DNA from: Hyaloscypha bicolor E
Taxonomy: Eukaryota; Ascomycota; Leotiomycetes; Helotiales; Hyaloscyphaceae
Assembly: GCF_002865645.1 (NCBI RefSeq)
Contig: NW_020194555.1
Coordinates: 3,126,288 to 3,190,287, forward strand
DNA length: 64,000 bases
Direction of reading: 5' to 3'
The notes below the pieces were generated by a model. The model saw only the letters and a program-made list of their open reading frames with translations. It was not told where the DNA came from and searched no databases. A program made the translations under genes and the position numbers. Below are positions 48,331 through 61,584 of this stretch, piece after piece (position 1 is the first letter of the stretch; the number at the start of each line of letters is the position of its first letter).

Positions 48331-51300
48331 TCTATATAAAATATACTAGAGTATAAAATATAATTTAATAGTAAAATATAAATAGTATATAGTATATAAA
48401 AGCTCAATTAAATAAATATTAATAATGGATTATTATTTAGAACTATAAAAAAACCTGCTTTTTTATATAATTTCTATAAATTATATATAAAAGGCTTTAG
48501 CCTTTACTATATAAACAAAATATTAAAACTATTAAAATAAAGCAATTTTAATAAAATATAACTTGTTATATTATATTCGATTTTTTATTTATTTATATTT
48601 GTTTTTTAAATACCAAAAATTAATAAAAATTCCCTATTTAAAATTCGAAATAATAAAATAATTAGAATTCTCCTTTATTACTATTTCTAATTTCTTTTTA
48701 ATATATCGAAAATATAATCTATTATTCTTAAATAGTTTTATTTTATACTTTTGAACTTATTTAAATATAATTCGAATTCGCTTAATTATATTTTTATACT
48801 AAATATAATATAGTTCTTTTTGCTATTTAGTATCTGCCTTTAATTATTAATTAATCTTAGCCTTTATAGCTAGATATTAAAATAGCTTATTATAGTAAAT
48901 TATATTATAGATTATACTAATATATTTCAAACAAATAGCTCTTTTGAATTTTATATCTCTTTATATATTCTTGAACTAGCCTTTAGTAAAAGGGAAAAGC
49001 TTTTAGTAAAAAGCTTTAATAACTTTATAAAAGATTTCATTTTTATATATTTCGTTTTAAATAATAATTAGGCTTATTAGAATTATAATAAAAGGCTTTT
49101 CGAATAATAAATTATTATTAAGCTATTCTTTAACTACTATTTTATTCGAGAATTAATATTTAATTATAATTTTAGACTTATAAATTTTTTTTTTCTAGCT
49201 AAAAGTATCTATTTATCTAATTAGATATAATATATTTAGATACTTTTTTCTTATTTCCTTTACTAGATATTTACTTAATTCCTCTATATTTTTAGAATCG
49301 AAATTATTATAAATAGAAGAATAATTAATGTTTTAAGAACTCTTTTACTAAAAGAAACTGCCTTTTTATAGTTTATAAAAAAAAATATAGCTAATATTTT
49401 AATTTTCTTTATTAAAAAAAACTTATTACTTAGAGTTTTAATAATAGCCAGATTATTATTATTTCCTTTATACTAATAGTAATTAATATCTCTAAAAATA
49501 TAATATCGGGCTAGCTAAAAATATATAACTAGATAAATAGAATATTTAGCTAATATTTTATAAAATTCAAGCTATATTAAGAGATCTGCTATTAAGAATT
49601 AAAAGACTAAAATAAAATAGCTATTATCTAGATCTTTATATTTCGATATATTATTCTTTTAGAAATGAAATTATAGTATTTCTAGTTCTTCTATTAAAAG
49701 CTTCGGATATTAAGCTTTTTAGTCTATTTTAGATAATCTTTTTTATAAATATAACTATTTATATCTATATTAGTAGTACTAGATTTAGAAATAGAAACTA
49801 TAGTATTGAATTAGAGCTATAGATTTAGACGGAATTAATTAAAAACCCGGTATTTATATTTATATTTTATATTTTCTTTATTTTCTAAAAAGAAATCCCG
49901 TATTTCCTTATATATTCAAATAATAGAAATATATTTCTTATCCTTAGTAACTTTATGGATCTTAATAACTATTTTTAAGACTTCTATAAGCTTAATCTTA
50001 ATTATTTAGATAAAGAAAATATTAGTAAATTACTAAAAATATATTTTATAAAAAGCCTTAAAAAATCTATTAATAATTCTATAATATTCTCGTTTATAAA
50101 TAGATTCTAGAATATTATTATATAATTTTTTAAAAGTAATATTATTCTAATAGCTAAATATTAGCTTCTATTTAGCTAATATCTTATAAATATAATATTT
50201 AAATATACTATTAATATTATTAATTTTTTTCTTCTTAATTCTCGGCTTTCTAGATAATATTTCTTTCTTGCTTTTTTTTCTATTATTTACTAGTATTTTA
50301 TTAATCTTATATTTAGACTAGTATTTAAATTTATATTATCTATTAGAAGTTTTAGATTTAGCTTGCTTTTCTTTTTTACTAGTTCTACTAGTTTTACTAA
50401 TAATACTAGTAGTAGACTTTATTAGTTTAATACTAGTCTTATTAGCTAAATCCGATTAAATTACTATAGAAATTATAACAGGAGCCTATTTTTTAAGCTT
50501 ATTATAAAAGCTAGAAAAAGATTTATTATTATAATATCCTTTAATAAGAATTCCGGAAATATTAAAAATATATTATCTAGCCTTAAAATTATTAGCTAAT
50601 AGTAGTTTAAAACCTAATTCTCCGGATTTCGAAATAGCTTTAGTATACTTGAATATTTTAATAATATCTAATTTAGTAAATATATTAGTATTCTAATATT
50701 TCTTATTTTTAATATATTTCAAAATAATTTTATTAATTAACTAAATAGCCTTATATATTGAAACCTTTATTTTAAAAAGAAAATATAAATATTTTATAAA
50801 TATTTTTACTAAAGTTATTATAAATATTATTAATATATTAGCTAAAAGCTTTATTATATAATATAATTTTATTCTAACTTTTGGTTTCCAGACTATTTAC
50901 TATAGTCTTAATCTTATTAAGCTTCTTTTATTTGCCTTTAATAATGCCTTTAATAATATTTCCGAATTTTCTATTATTAGATTAGTAATTCTTTAGTTTT
51001 TTTTTAGTTAATTCTAATCTAATTCCGTTTCTAATAAAAGCTTTTTATTTCAAGAATTTATTATATATACTATTTAGCTTATTTAGAATATTTATATTAA
51101 ATTCAGTAATTATAGCTATTTTTTCTAGTATTAATGGGCCTTTTATAATTACTCAAATTCTCTCAATATTCTAAATCTTAATACTATTAATTTATAAACT
51201 TTTAATAATATTATAGTTTATAAAAACTAGCTATTATATTTTACTAGCTTAAGGAATCTATTCTTTAGCTATTTTATTATTCTTAAAAGAATTATATAAA

Positions 51301-51409
51301 TATAATAATTATAAGTTATAAAATTAAAAATTCTCGAAATTATAAGGATTTCTTTTAAGTACTTTTTAAAATAAAAAATAAATTGAAATAGATTTGAATT
51401 ATATAAAAA
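48331..51409. other. A+T-rich decayed DNA, unassigned
   Basis: No element ends or domains were recognised in about 3 kb. On the minus strand a few long stretches can be read with TAG and TAA as Gln (for example near 49.2-49.4 kb), without a family match. Confidence 0.45.
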
Positions 51410-51492
51410 CGAGTTTAGGGCCGCTTTACTAAAATTATTACTAGCCCCGGAGCTTGTATAGGGCCGCTAGTAATAATTTTGTTCTAAACTTG
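51410..51492. repeat. hairpin element, copy A
   Basis: The outer arms are reverse complements: CGAGTTTAGGGC...AAAATTATTA on the left, with a ten-base insertion, and TAATAATTTTG-TCTAAACTTG on the right. The centre (51441-51470) runs CTAGCCCCGGAGCTTGTATA and then GGGCCGCTAG. It sits in A+T-rich DNA yet keeps GC-rich words. Copy B at 54519 has the centre in the opposite orientation. Confidence 0.85.
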
Positions 51493-52248
51493 TCCCGAGT
51501 AGCTCTTTAAATAATACTTCTTAGTAATAAACTTTTTATAAACTTTTAATAAATTATATAAGAAAGAAAATAGCTTATAAATATATAAAATTATTCTTTT
51601 AATTTATATTTTAATAATTAAGATTTAAAATTAATAAATATTTAATTTATAATTTATTATAAATTTAATTATTATTAAAATATTTAATAAAATAAAAATT
51701 ATAATAAATTTAAACTTGAAATATTATTTAAATTAAAAACTTTTCTAAAGTTAATTTTTTTTAATAATTTATTAAAAAAGGTTAACCTTTAAATTATAAT
51801 ATAATTATTAATAATTTTTTAAATAAATATTATAATTATAATTATATAAAAAAATCTTAATATTCTTAATTATTAAATTTTAATAATATAAGTACTTTAA
51901 ATAAAAACTAAAATATATAAGTTTAAAAAATTAAAGAATATTAATTTAAAATATTAATTTAAATACATATAAATTATAAAAAATTAAAAGTTTATTAAGC
52001 TTTATATAAGATTTAAATTATATTTATTATAATAAATTCTTTTATTAATAAGTATTATATAAAAAAAGATTTTAATAAAGTAATTTATTAATATTTTCTT
52101 TATATTTTCCTTTAATTTTATTTAAGTATAAAACTATATTTTAAAAAGTAAAAACTATTATATTATATAATAAAATTACTTAATATTTTAAGTTATTTAT
52201 AAGTTTTAAAATAAATTATTATTAAAAGTTAATATTTTTTAATATAAA
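51493..52248. other. nearly pure A/T DNA
   Basis: I see no feature. The stretch is almost only A and T and is presumably fully RIP-saturated repeat DNA. Confidence 0.5.
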
Positions 52249-52520
52249 TATTACGGGTACGGTATTTAGGGCTTGGAAAGCAAGATAGAAGGTCTCTTAT
52301 AAAAACAATTCAAAGCTAAGGAAGGGAAAACTAGAATATAGGAAGCTATACGGGAGTATATATACCCTATAGTACGCTAGTCCCGAAGGGGTTTAGCCTT
52401 CTAAATATCTCTAGTATATTCCAAGCCTACTTCCCTAGTAAGGCGGCCGTATTACGTATATCTAGAAGGTAACGGGATATGGGCAACGGGATATGGGTAA
52501 CGAAATATAGGTAATAATAT
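52249..52520. mobile_element. solo LTR related to gypsy element 1
   Basis: It begins TATTACGGGTACGG and matches the element 1 LTR through GCGGCCGTATTACG. From there the tail differs: instead of the CATCTGG repeats it carries two to three copies of GGTAACGGGATATGGG. No gag-pol lies on either side, so it is a solo LTR or a truncated copy of a sister subfamily. The right end is approximate. Confidence 0.8.
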
Positions 52521-53019
52521 TAGCTAACTATATTAGCTAATAAGGTTGAAAGCTGAATTGTAATAATAAGTTTCTTTAATATAAAATCTTTTTATATAAT
52601 ATTTTTAATAAACTTTATATTATTAAAAATATTAAAAATATAAACTATTTTTAAAACGTTTTTAAAATTAAAATATTTAAAAATATATTTCCTAATTTAA
52701 AAGTTATTTTAATAAATTAATAAAATTAAATTAAATATAATTTACTTTTAATAAAATAATCTAATTTCTTATATTTCTTATACTTCTTATATTTTTTACA
52801 TTTTTTATATAATATATTACTTAATTAATTTATAATAAACTTTCTTTTATTAATTTAATTTATTAATTTTTAATTTTTAAACTTTAATATAATTTCTTTA
52901 AATTATTAAAATTATTAATTATATATTTTAATTATTTATATATAAAAGAACTTATATTTATAAACTTATATTTATTTTATTTCTAAGATAAATTATATAA
53001 AAAAATTAATTAAAATTTA
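52521..53019. other. nearly pure A/T DNA
   Basis: No feature seen; A/T-saturated DNA between the solo LTR and a degenerate tandem array. Confidence 0.45.
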
Positions 53020-54160
53020 TAAAACTTATTTTTATAAAGCTTTATTTATATTTCTAAAGCTTTTTTTATTTTTATAAATTATTATAATCTTTATTTATAT
53101 ATATTCTTATAATCTTATATATTTTTATATTTCTATATATATATATAAGATTTTTTAAGTTTTATTTATATTTATAAAATTATTTTATAAATTATTATAA
53201 TTCTTATTTACCTTAAGTTCTTTATTAATTATATTCTTATTTATAGTTCCTTTTTAGTTTTTATTTATATTTATAAATTAATAAAATTAAATTAAATATA
53301 AATTACTTTTAATAAAATAATTTAATTTATATTTTTTATATAATATATTATTTAATTTATTTATAATTTATTTTCTTTTTTATATTATATTAATAAACTT
53401 ATATTTAATATATCTAATATTAATTATATAAAAAAATTAATTAAAATTAATAAAAGAAATAATATTATTTTTATAAAGCTTTCTTAGCTTTTTTCTTTTC
53501 TTTTTTAAGCCTTATTTATATATATAAAACTTTCTTTTTCTTCTTATAAATTCTTATAGCTTTATTTATATATATAAAGCTCTTTTTCTTTTTTATAAGC
53601 TTTTTTAAGCCTTATTTATATTTATAAACTTATTTTATATAAATTATTATAGTTTTTATTTATATTTATAAAACTCTTTTTTTTATAAGTTTTTTTAAAG
53701 TTTATTTACTTTTATAAATTTCTTATTATTTATATTCTTATTTATAACTTTTTCTTAATTCTTACTTATATTTATAAAGCTCTTTTTTTCTCTTTATAAA
53801 TTATTATAACTTTTTCTCTTACTTATAATTTTTTCTAAGTTATCTTATAAGCTTATAATACTTTTATTTTCCTTATATAAATTTCTATAGCCTTACTTTT
53901 ACTTATAAAGCTCTTTCTCTTTTATAAGCTTTTTAAGTCTTATTTGCCTTAAGTTTCTTATTAATTATATCCTTAATTATAATTTCTTTTTAGCTTTTAT
54001 TTATATTTATAAAGCTTTTTCTTTTTTTTAATAAATTATTATAGCTTTTTCTCTTATTTATAATTTCCTTTAAGCTATTTTATAAGCTTATAAAACTTCT
54101 TCTTTCCTTATATATATCCTTATAGCCTTATTCTTATTTATAAAGCTTTTTCTTATACTT
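53020..54160. repeat. degenerate tandem array of TTTATAAAGCT-type units
   Basis: The words TTATTTATATTTATAAA, AAAGCTCTTTTTCTTTTATAAG and TTTTTAAGCCTTATTTATA recur many times in varying order with irregular spacing of about 60-120 bp. On the minus strand the units translate into Lys/Gln/Tyr/Glu-rich helical peptide repeats when TAA and TAG are read as Gln. So this is either a decayed repeat-rich coding region or a minisatellite that RIP has blurred. Confidence 0.5.
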
Positions 54161-54200
54161 GTAGAACTTAAGCTTGCATATATATAATATACGAAAGTTT

Positions 54201-54485
54201 TAGTATTTCTCACGTGACCTGTATTTTTTAGAAGTTCCGAGAGCTAGCTAGAGCCTTAACCCCTCTCCCCCCTCTAGCTTTAAAAAATTGTAATAAAAGC
54301 CTCTTGTATTTCAGAACTACTCAAATATAAAGCAAGGTATTCGAGTTTCTCCTCTCTTCTCCTAAGCTAAGCCTTAAGGATTTGGATATAATTACATTCC
54401 AATACGCAATTCCCTAGAAAGAGGAGATTCTGGTATTCCTCACGTAACTAGTTTTTTCTAAGGAGCCTCGAGAGCTAACTGCTTA
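54201..54485 (+). repeat. direct repeat within the left end of the unknown element
   Basis: The segment 54201-54255 (TAGTATTTCTCACGTGAC, ending GAGAGCTAGCT) is similar to 54431-54485 (TGGTATTCCTCACGTAAC, ending GAGAGCTAACT), at a spacing of 230 bp. This suggests that a 230-bp unit was partly duplicated or that two ends of one terminal repeat lie in tandem. Confidence 0.65.
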
Positions 54486-57400
54486 GGGTGGCCTGAATAT
54501 AGAATAATATAAAGAAAACGAGTTTAGGGCCGCTTTTCTAAAATTATTAATTGGCGGCCCTATATAAGCTTCGGGGCTAATTAATAATTTTGCCCTAAAC
54601 TCGTCCCGAATAGGTTTAGAATTAAAGGAGGCATATTATATAATAAAGGCCTTAGCTAAAGTTATATAACTTAGTAAAGGCTTTTAGCTAAGTATATAAA
54701 TTAAGTACGGACTCTTTACGAATAGTATAAGAAGAAAAATAGCACGTAAATATATAAAGTTATCCGTAAGTAAGTTAAAAGCTAAATAAGACCTTATAAT
54801 ATTTCTGGGTATATTATAATACTTATATAGTTTATATTAGGGAATAAAAAAAATATAAAGCCTTGCCTATAAGGTTACCTATAAGGCCGCTATATAGAAC
54901 TAGCTATAAGAAAAGACCGGCAATTATAAATCCACTCTTATTACCTCAAATAACTAGCCTTATAACTTATTAATAATTATTATAAAGAATAAAGCAAGTA
55001 GAAATTACTTATAGGAAAGTATAAAAGATAGTTACTAATTTATAGACTAGAGCTTAATTCGTGAAATTGTACGTAACTGCCCGTTAAAGTCGCTACCTAG
55101 TAGCTATACCCGAATTAAGAACCTCCTAAAGCTATATATTAATATCCGCGACCCGTTATAAAGCCCTTTCTATAGATAGAGATTCCGTAAGAATATTACG
55201 GGTATACTAATCTTAAGTTATAGCTTGAAAAGAGGCAGACCCGGTAAACAGATATTCTATAAGATCTCTAGAAATAATTCTGTAATTTCAGGATCTGCCT
55301 TATTTATATTAGCCAAATCTACTATAAAATATATCCGTTTCTAGCCAGAAAATATATCCAGAATTATTTAATTAAGCTTATAAACCGTATTATTTAGGGT
55401 TAATAGAATTATCTGTTTATTAAAGGCCCGGTAATTATATAGGACCCGTAAGAGTTATTCTTGCAGGTAGATATAATTAATTAGGTCCGTAACTAACTAG
55501 ATATGTAAAATAAAAGGCAGGAGTATAATTTGCCTATTTAAAAACGAATTATATAGTAGACTACTAATCCAGTTCACAAAATCCTGCTTAAATAGATTAT
55601 TATAGACCCGTATATTAATCCGTAATAATAACTAATAAAGCTATAGCCAGATCTATATCTACTATAAGCAGGCCCGTACTATATTAGCCCGCAAATTATA
55701 TAAGACTACTAGTAAGATCTAGATAAAGTTCCTTCCGAGAATTACAGGTATTTCTCTAAAGAGAATATTATTCGTAACTAATTATAAATTAATTATTAGC
55801 CGGTATACTACCTTAAAGTAGTACTTATATTATATAGGTATCTTATTCCAGATAATTAGGTCTATAGAATATAAGAGAGCCCCGAGCCGGCTTGTCTTAG
55901 TAATTATATTTATAGATAACTTATTAAGCTCGAGCGGAATCCGGAACTAGAAATAAGATATATATTTGTCTGAAAAAAGAAGAGCTATAATACCCGTTAA
56001 TATTATATATAGAACTACCTTATTTTGGCTATAGTAATAGTAATAAAAAGTTTTATAAAGAAATATCTTACTAGTTCTACTAGGGCCTTATAAGTAAAAG
56101 TAGATAGTTTATAAATTATTTATAATTACTATTATAATTATCTAAAAGCAAGAGTACTAGTCTATATTTAGCTAGGCTTATATTATAGTTACTAGTAATG
56201 TTTTATAAGTATAATTAACCTATAGATTAGCTATATAGTAGCTTATAGTCTAATTAAAGATATTCTTAGGTAAAGTAATATCCGTAAATATCTGCTAGAG
56301 ATCCGTAAGGCCGAGACTAAATAAAAAGAGGCTATAATTATAATAAGAATTAATTAAAGATAGCGGAAAGTTAATTAATAAATTATAGGCTAGCTTATAG
56401 GCCAAGTTATTATAGAAATACTTCTTATACTAGTTCCAGATTACTTATATATCTGTAATTAGTTACTAGTAAATACTTATAAGAAAGAGTATTTATAAAC
56501 TATAGCTAATTATTAATAAAATAGCCTTATTAAAGTATTAGAACTACTTCTAATTATTCTCTACTAAACTATAGGTAATACAGGCAGTATAATATATAGG
56601 ATAATAGATGCCCTTAATTAAGTAAAGCTTATTAAAGAACTATAGACTATATATAACTATTAGTAAGAACTATAAGTAAAACTACTTGCCCAAAACTAGG
56701 CTATAGTAGTAAATATAGCTAATATTATATTCTTACTTATAGTACTTCTATATCCGGATCTTAATAATCTATATAAAGTATTATAGAAACTTATAATATA
56801 AGTACTAGTAATTATTCTTATATATTATATTATATTTAAAGAAAGCTATTAAGATTAAATAGATATTTGCGGCCCGGTCTATAATCTGCTCGAATAAGAG
56901 ATCGGCTATAAAGCAGATTATATATTATCTAGAGAAATAAATTATAAGATATTAAACTAGAAGAAACTTCTAATATATTAGGTATTTAAATAGATACCAG
57001 AAAGCCTCTATAGGGCCTATATATTAAGCCTAGAAATACTAGATAATTTTATTATCTATTCTCGAGATAGTAATAGTTATATAATTTATTTCCTTATAAA
57101 TATACTTAATTACTTATATAAATATATAAACCTTAATATTAATATATAAGCGGAAGTTCTAGAAAAGATACGGGTTATACGAAATAATCCAGTAGTTATT
57201 ATAAACAACTTCCTAATCTAGAAAGCCTGGTTTATAGACCGTAAATATATAGCTATTATTCCGGTACTAGTATTCGGGATATCTATTCTTATAAATAATT
57301 ATTATAGCTATAAATACTTTAGGAAATCTTTTCTAATATATAAGCAGGGCTATAAGTGTCTTACGAACTATATACGGGGCTTTTGGATTATTATTAAGGC

Positions 57401-59656
57401 TATATAGCCTGTAAGATATCTGGCTAGTAATTATAGTTATAAGTTTACCTATAGGATCCTATAATAGATTTAGAAGCTCGGTATAAATAACCTTATTAAC
57501 TAAATCAGGAATTAAGAAAACAATATCTTTTCTAAGAAATAAGAGCAGGTATATATATGGGAGGCCATGCTTCTAGTACTTAATTATATAAATATAGCCT
57601 ATATATTATCTAAAAAGGTAATTTTTAAAGTCTATAAAAAACTTCCGTATTTTTAGAATAAAGATCTAGTAAAAAAGATCCAGATAATTAATTACTTACT
57701 ACCTGTTTAAGAGGTGATCTATAATCTTAGGCTAGTATAGGTTAGCTATAAAGGTAATAAAGAAGTTTAGCTTACTAAAGTATTATATAATAGCTATTAA
57801 GTCTTAAAAAGCTACTATATAAAGCAATTACTACCCGTAAAGCTTAACGGGAGAATAAAGTAATGGCTAATATTACTTATATAGATATCCTTATAAATTA
57901 AAGTATTTGCAAGTCCCGTATAGATATTTATACGGATATTCTATTAGTATAAGCAGAGCTAGTTAAGCGAGGTAGTCTTATAAGTAATATATATATTAAT
58001 AATATACTACTAAAAAAGGCAGCTAGTATAAAAGAATAAGAAGAAGACTAAACGGATATAGAAGTAGTACTAGTAAAAGGCCTACTATTCGAGCTATATT
58101 TACTAATAGGTTCTGGTATAGTTCTATAACTATAACTTGTAATATTAGCTCGAATTATTATATAGGAAAAGCAAAATATAATAAAGTAGTATATATATTA
58201 TATATATAATATTAATTATATATATTTATAAATACTTGCAGCCTGCTTTATAAACTATAAATACCAGATTATAGCGGCTTATATCTATATACTTGTTCGG
58301 AATAAGAGCTATAATCTCATTACTTATTAGGAGATTCTTATAATAATAATTAGTATCCGACTCGAGAATTAAGTATATTTATAGATTAAGTAAGATCCGG
58401 AAATCGGTTTACTAGCTTATAAGACACTTATAGGCTATTTTATAGACTATAATAAATGAATTATAATCCGTAAGTATATCTATAAGCTATAAAAGAACTA
58501 TATAATCTTAGTAAGAGAAGTTAGTAGCCTATATATTAGTTATAAAAAGCAAATTATAAAAGAAGAGTTATATAAAGAAGGATTTAGTATATAAAGCAGA
58601 CTATAGTAGGCCTTAGAAATAGAAGAGCTTACTATAAATCTAAAAGTACTAGATTCTATAAAAGAAGTTAATTCATATATCCTTCTTATATTTAATTAAT
58701 ATAAAGGCAAAAATATAATTATATATCCGGATATTTGCCCGAAAGGCCTAGTAAAGTAAATTATTACCTATAAAGAAGTAAGAAAGATATAGAGAAGGCT
58801 TGCGGATTAAAGAAAGTATTATATTACTCTTTTTATAATAGGCCTTAAAACAATTATTTATATAACTAAAATAGAGGGCTCTGCAAGCTATATAGTAACC
58901 TATAAGCAAACTAGTTATATATACGGGAGCTGGCCGGAAGTATAAGAGGAAGCTAGGAGGCCGTATAATAGGTGAATTTATAGGAGTATTCTTTAAGATA
59001 TTAACTAGGGTTATAACAGACAATTAATGAATCTATTACTAGTGCTATAAGGCTAGCTTGTCTGTAGAAATGTCTGTAACCAACTATTATTATTACCGGA
59101 AGGTAGGGAGAATATTAGAATTAAGTTCTTATAAGGCAGAATATTACTAGATATAATTAGTAGTATTTCGGGCCTATTAACTAGTTAATTAAATTAAGAA
59201 AAGGGGAGAATATAAACTTAATAGTAAGAGCAAGTCTTATATAGCTTAGCCCGCTCTATAATAAAGTCAGAAGCAGGCCGGTTCTGCCTATAGGAAGTAT
59301 AAAAGCAAGAAGAATCTATAGTAATAAAGAGAAAAAAGAAAGAAAAGTAATATAAGGCCAGGGTTTTTTTTCTTAGTGCTTTTTATAGAACTATTAGCTT
59401 TAGATTTTCCTCCGAGCTTTAAAAAATTATAGTAAAAGCCTCTTATATTTCAGAACTACTAAAATATAGAAAAAGGTATTTAAGTATTCTCTCTATTATC
59501 CTAAGCTTAGTTCTAAGGATTTAAATATAATTATATTCCGATATATGATTTTCTAGAAAAAGGAGATTCTAGTATTTCTTATATAACTAGTTTTTTTTAA
59601 GGAGCCCCGAGAGCTAATTACTTAGGGTAGTCCGATTATAGAATAATATAGAAAAG
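54262..59656 (+). mobile_element. unidentified element bounded by about 255-bp direct repeats
   Basis: The left repeat (54262-54518) and right repeat (59401-59656) are in the same orientation and share many blocks: AGCTTTAAAAAATT, AAAAGCCTCTT, TTTCAGAACTACT, AGGAGATTC, TAGGGT and AGAATAATATA. They look like LTRs of a 5.4-kb element. The interior has a plus-strand frame readable over long stretches with stops at Gln, Trp or Arg positions. Parts are QDYQQDLDKVPSENYRYF-like near 55.7 kb, ERNPELEIRYIF near 55.93 kb and SYIVTYKQTSYIYGSWPEV near 58.9 kb. I see none of the reverse transcriptase, RNase H or integrase motifs that were visible in the copia and gypsy copies. The protein family is unknown to me. 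Confidence 0.6.
54519..54603. repeat. hairpin element, copy B
   Basis: The left arm CGAGTTTAGGGC plus CGCTTTTCT plus AAAATTATTAA pairs with the right arm TTAATAATTTTGCCCTAAACTCG. The centre (54549-54581) reads GGCGGCCCTATATAAGCTTC and then GGGGC, which is the reverse complement of the centre of copy A. The copy lies directly after the left direct repeat of the unknown element. Confidence 0.88.
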
Positions 59657-61284
59657 GATATTATATATTTGAGTTTTCTTTTTTTCTATTAAGAAAATAA
59701 AACTAAAATAGTAATATATATAATAAAAAAATAAATATAATAATTAGATATATTTAAAATAATATAGTTATAAATCGGGAATAATTATAAAAGGTAAAAT
59801 ATAGAATTAAGCTTTTATTATTAAAAAGAATACTAATATATATATTTAAGGAAATATAATCTGGGAAATAATTAAAGTAAATTAAACTAAATAGTAATAA
59901 TAGAGAAATAAAAAGGTAATATAATAGAAATATAAATATAATAATAATATTTAAAGTATTAAAATATAGAAAAAAATATAGAAAATTTTATAATATAAAT
60001 ATATTTTAATTCTTTATTTATTTGAAAATATTTCTATTAATTTAAAGAATAATATAAAAAAGAGAAATAATATAAGGAATTTATAAAAAGTAAAATATAT
60101 AAATATACTAAAAATATTTAAAAAAAATATAAAGTAAATATTAATAGAAAAAAATTAGAATAATAAAATTAAGAAATAATTTAGAATAAGATATTATTTT
60201 TTCCGAAACTAATTTATATCTTTTCTAAAAGCTAATTATAATTATTTAATATTTATTAAAATTAATTTATAATAATAAAAAGCTATTTAATTAATTAGGA
60301 TTTTAAAATAATATCTATATTTAAAAAGGTAATATTAAAGAATTCGGAGATTATAGAAAAAAGAATTATAAAATAGTATAAATAGAATTTATAATACTAT
60401 TATTAAATTTGGAATAATTAATATTAAAATTAATATAAAATATAAAAAAATCAAATATTTTAAACTATATTAAGGCTATAGAATTAAGAATATTTTCTTA
60501 ATTATTTAAATAATATTTAATAATAAGAAATAGATTAATAGCAAAAATTAATAAATTATATTAGCTTTTTAAAAAAATAATTAGTTTCTAGTAATAAAGT
60601 AATATCTTAATTAGGAAATGAATTTTATATAAAAAAGATTCCCTTTATATAAAAATAGAACTATATAATATATTAGTCAAGTTTTAATATATATTTTAAA
60701 AGCAGCTATAGTTATATTAAAAAGGAAATAAATTTCCTAATATAAAATAAACTTTAAATAAATAAATCTAGTTTATTTAATATCTAAGAGATTTCCAGAA
60801 TTATATATTACTAAATGCCTTCCGAAATAACTATTAGGTTTAATAAGGTTTCTTTTTCTTTTTTATAAGGCTTCTAGTTTATTTATTTTATTCTTATATA
60901 ATTTCTAATTAGAAAGTTTATTTAAATATTATAAATAAACTTATAATAGTAGTTTAAATTAAAATTAAGATCTATAAATATTATAGTTAAACTTTAGACT
61001 AGTATAAGCTATAAGAATAGCTAATAGAAAGGCAAATAAAGTTTCTAAAAAGCTTCTAGTTTAGTATTTCCTTTTTTCTAAAAATATATAAAAGGCCTTT
61101 TTCTTTTTCTTTTTCCTATATATAATAATTATTCGGGCTATAAAAACTTTCTAGAAAATATTATATTTTAGAATTAAAAGTTTATAAAATAATTTTTTAA
61201 TTTTTTATTTATTTTTATATTAAAAATAAATATTTTATATTTGATTTTTAAGATCTAATAATAGAATTCTATATTAAAAATACT
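59657..61284. other. A+T-rich decayed DNA
   Basis: No element ends or domains were recognised between the unknown element and the last copia copy. Confidence 0.45.
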
Positions 61285-61584
61285 TGTTAGTTTACTAGTA
61301 ATATATAGTACTATTATATAAGTCGTAAAATACTATTTATATATAATTAGTAAAGTTATTATTATTTAGAAGTAAGAATTATAGTATTATAGTATTAATA
61401 TATAATTCCTAAATCTGCTAAGCCTAAAGGGGTCTAGTCTACTAGTCAAGTTACTAATAAGATACGAAATTATATAATTATATCCTGTATCCTATATTTT
61501 ATTACTTATATTCTATTACTTATATCTCGTATCCCGTATCCCGTAACTATACACGTGACTCCCAAAGAAATAGCTATACTAATA
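61285..61584 (-). repeat. LTR of copia copy 3 (3' LTR in element orientation)
   Basis: 300 bp, starting TGTTAG and ending CTAATA on the plus strand. It is the least mutated of the three LTR copies at its ends and keeps CACGTGACTCCCAAAG, which shows the original family terminus TG...CA and an E-box-like CACGTG. Confidence 0.88.

Noticed and set aside
58748..59023. 91-codon minus-strand frame
   Set aside because: Antisense of the readable plus-strand frame of the unknown element; no domain.
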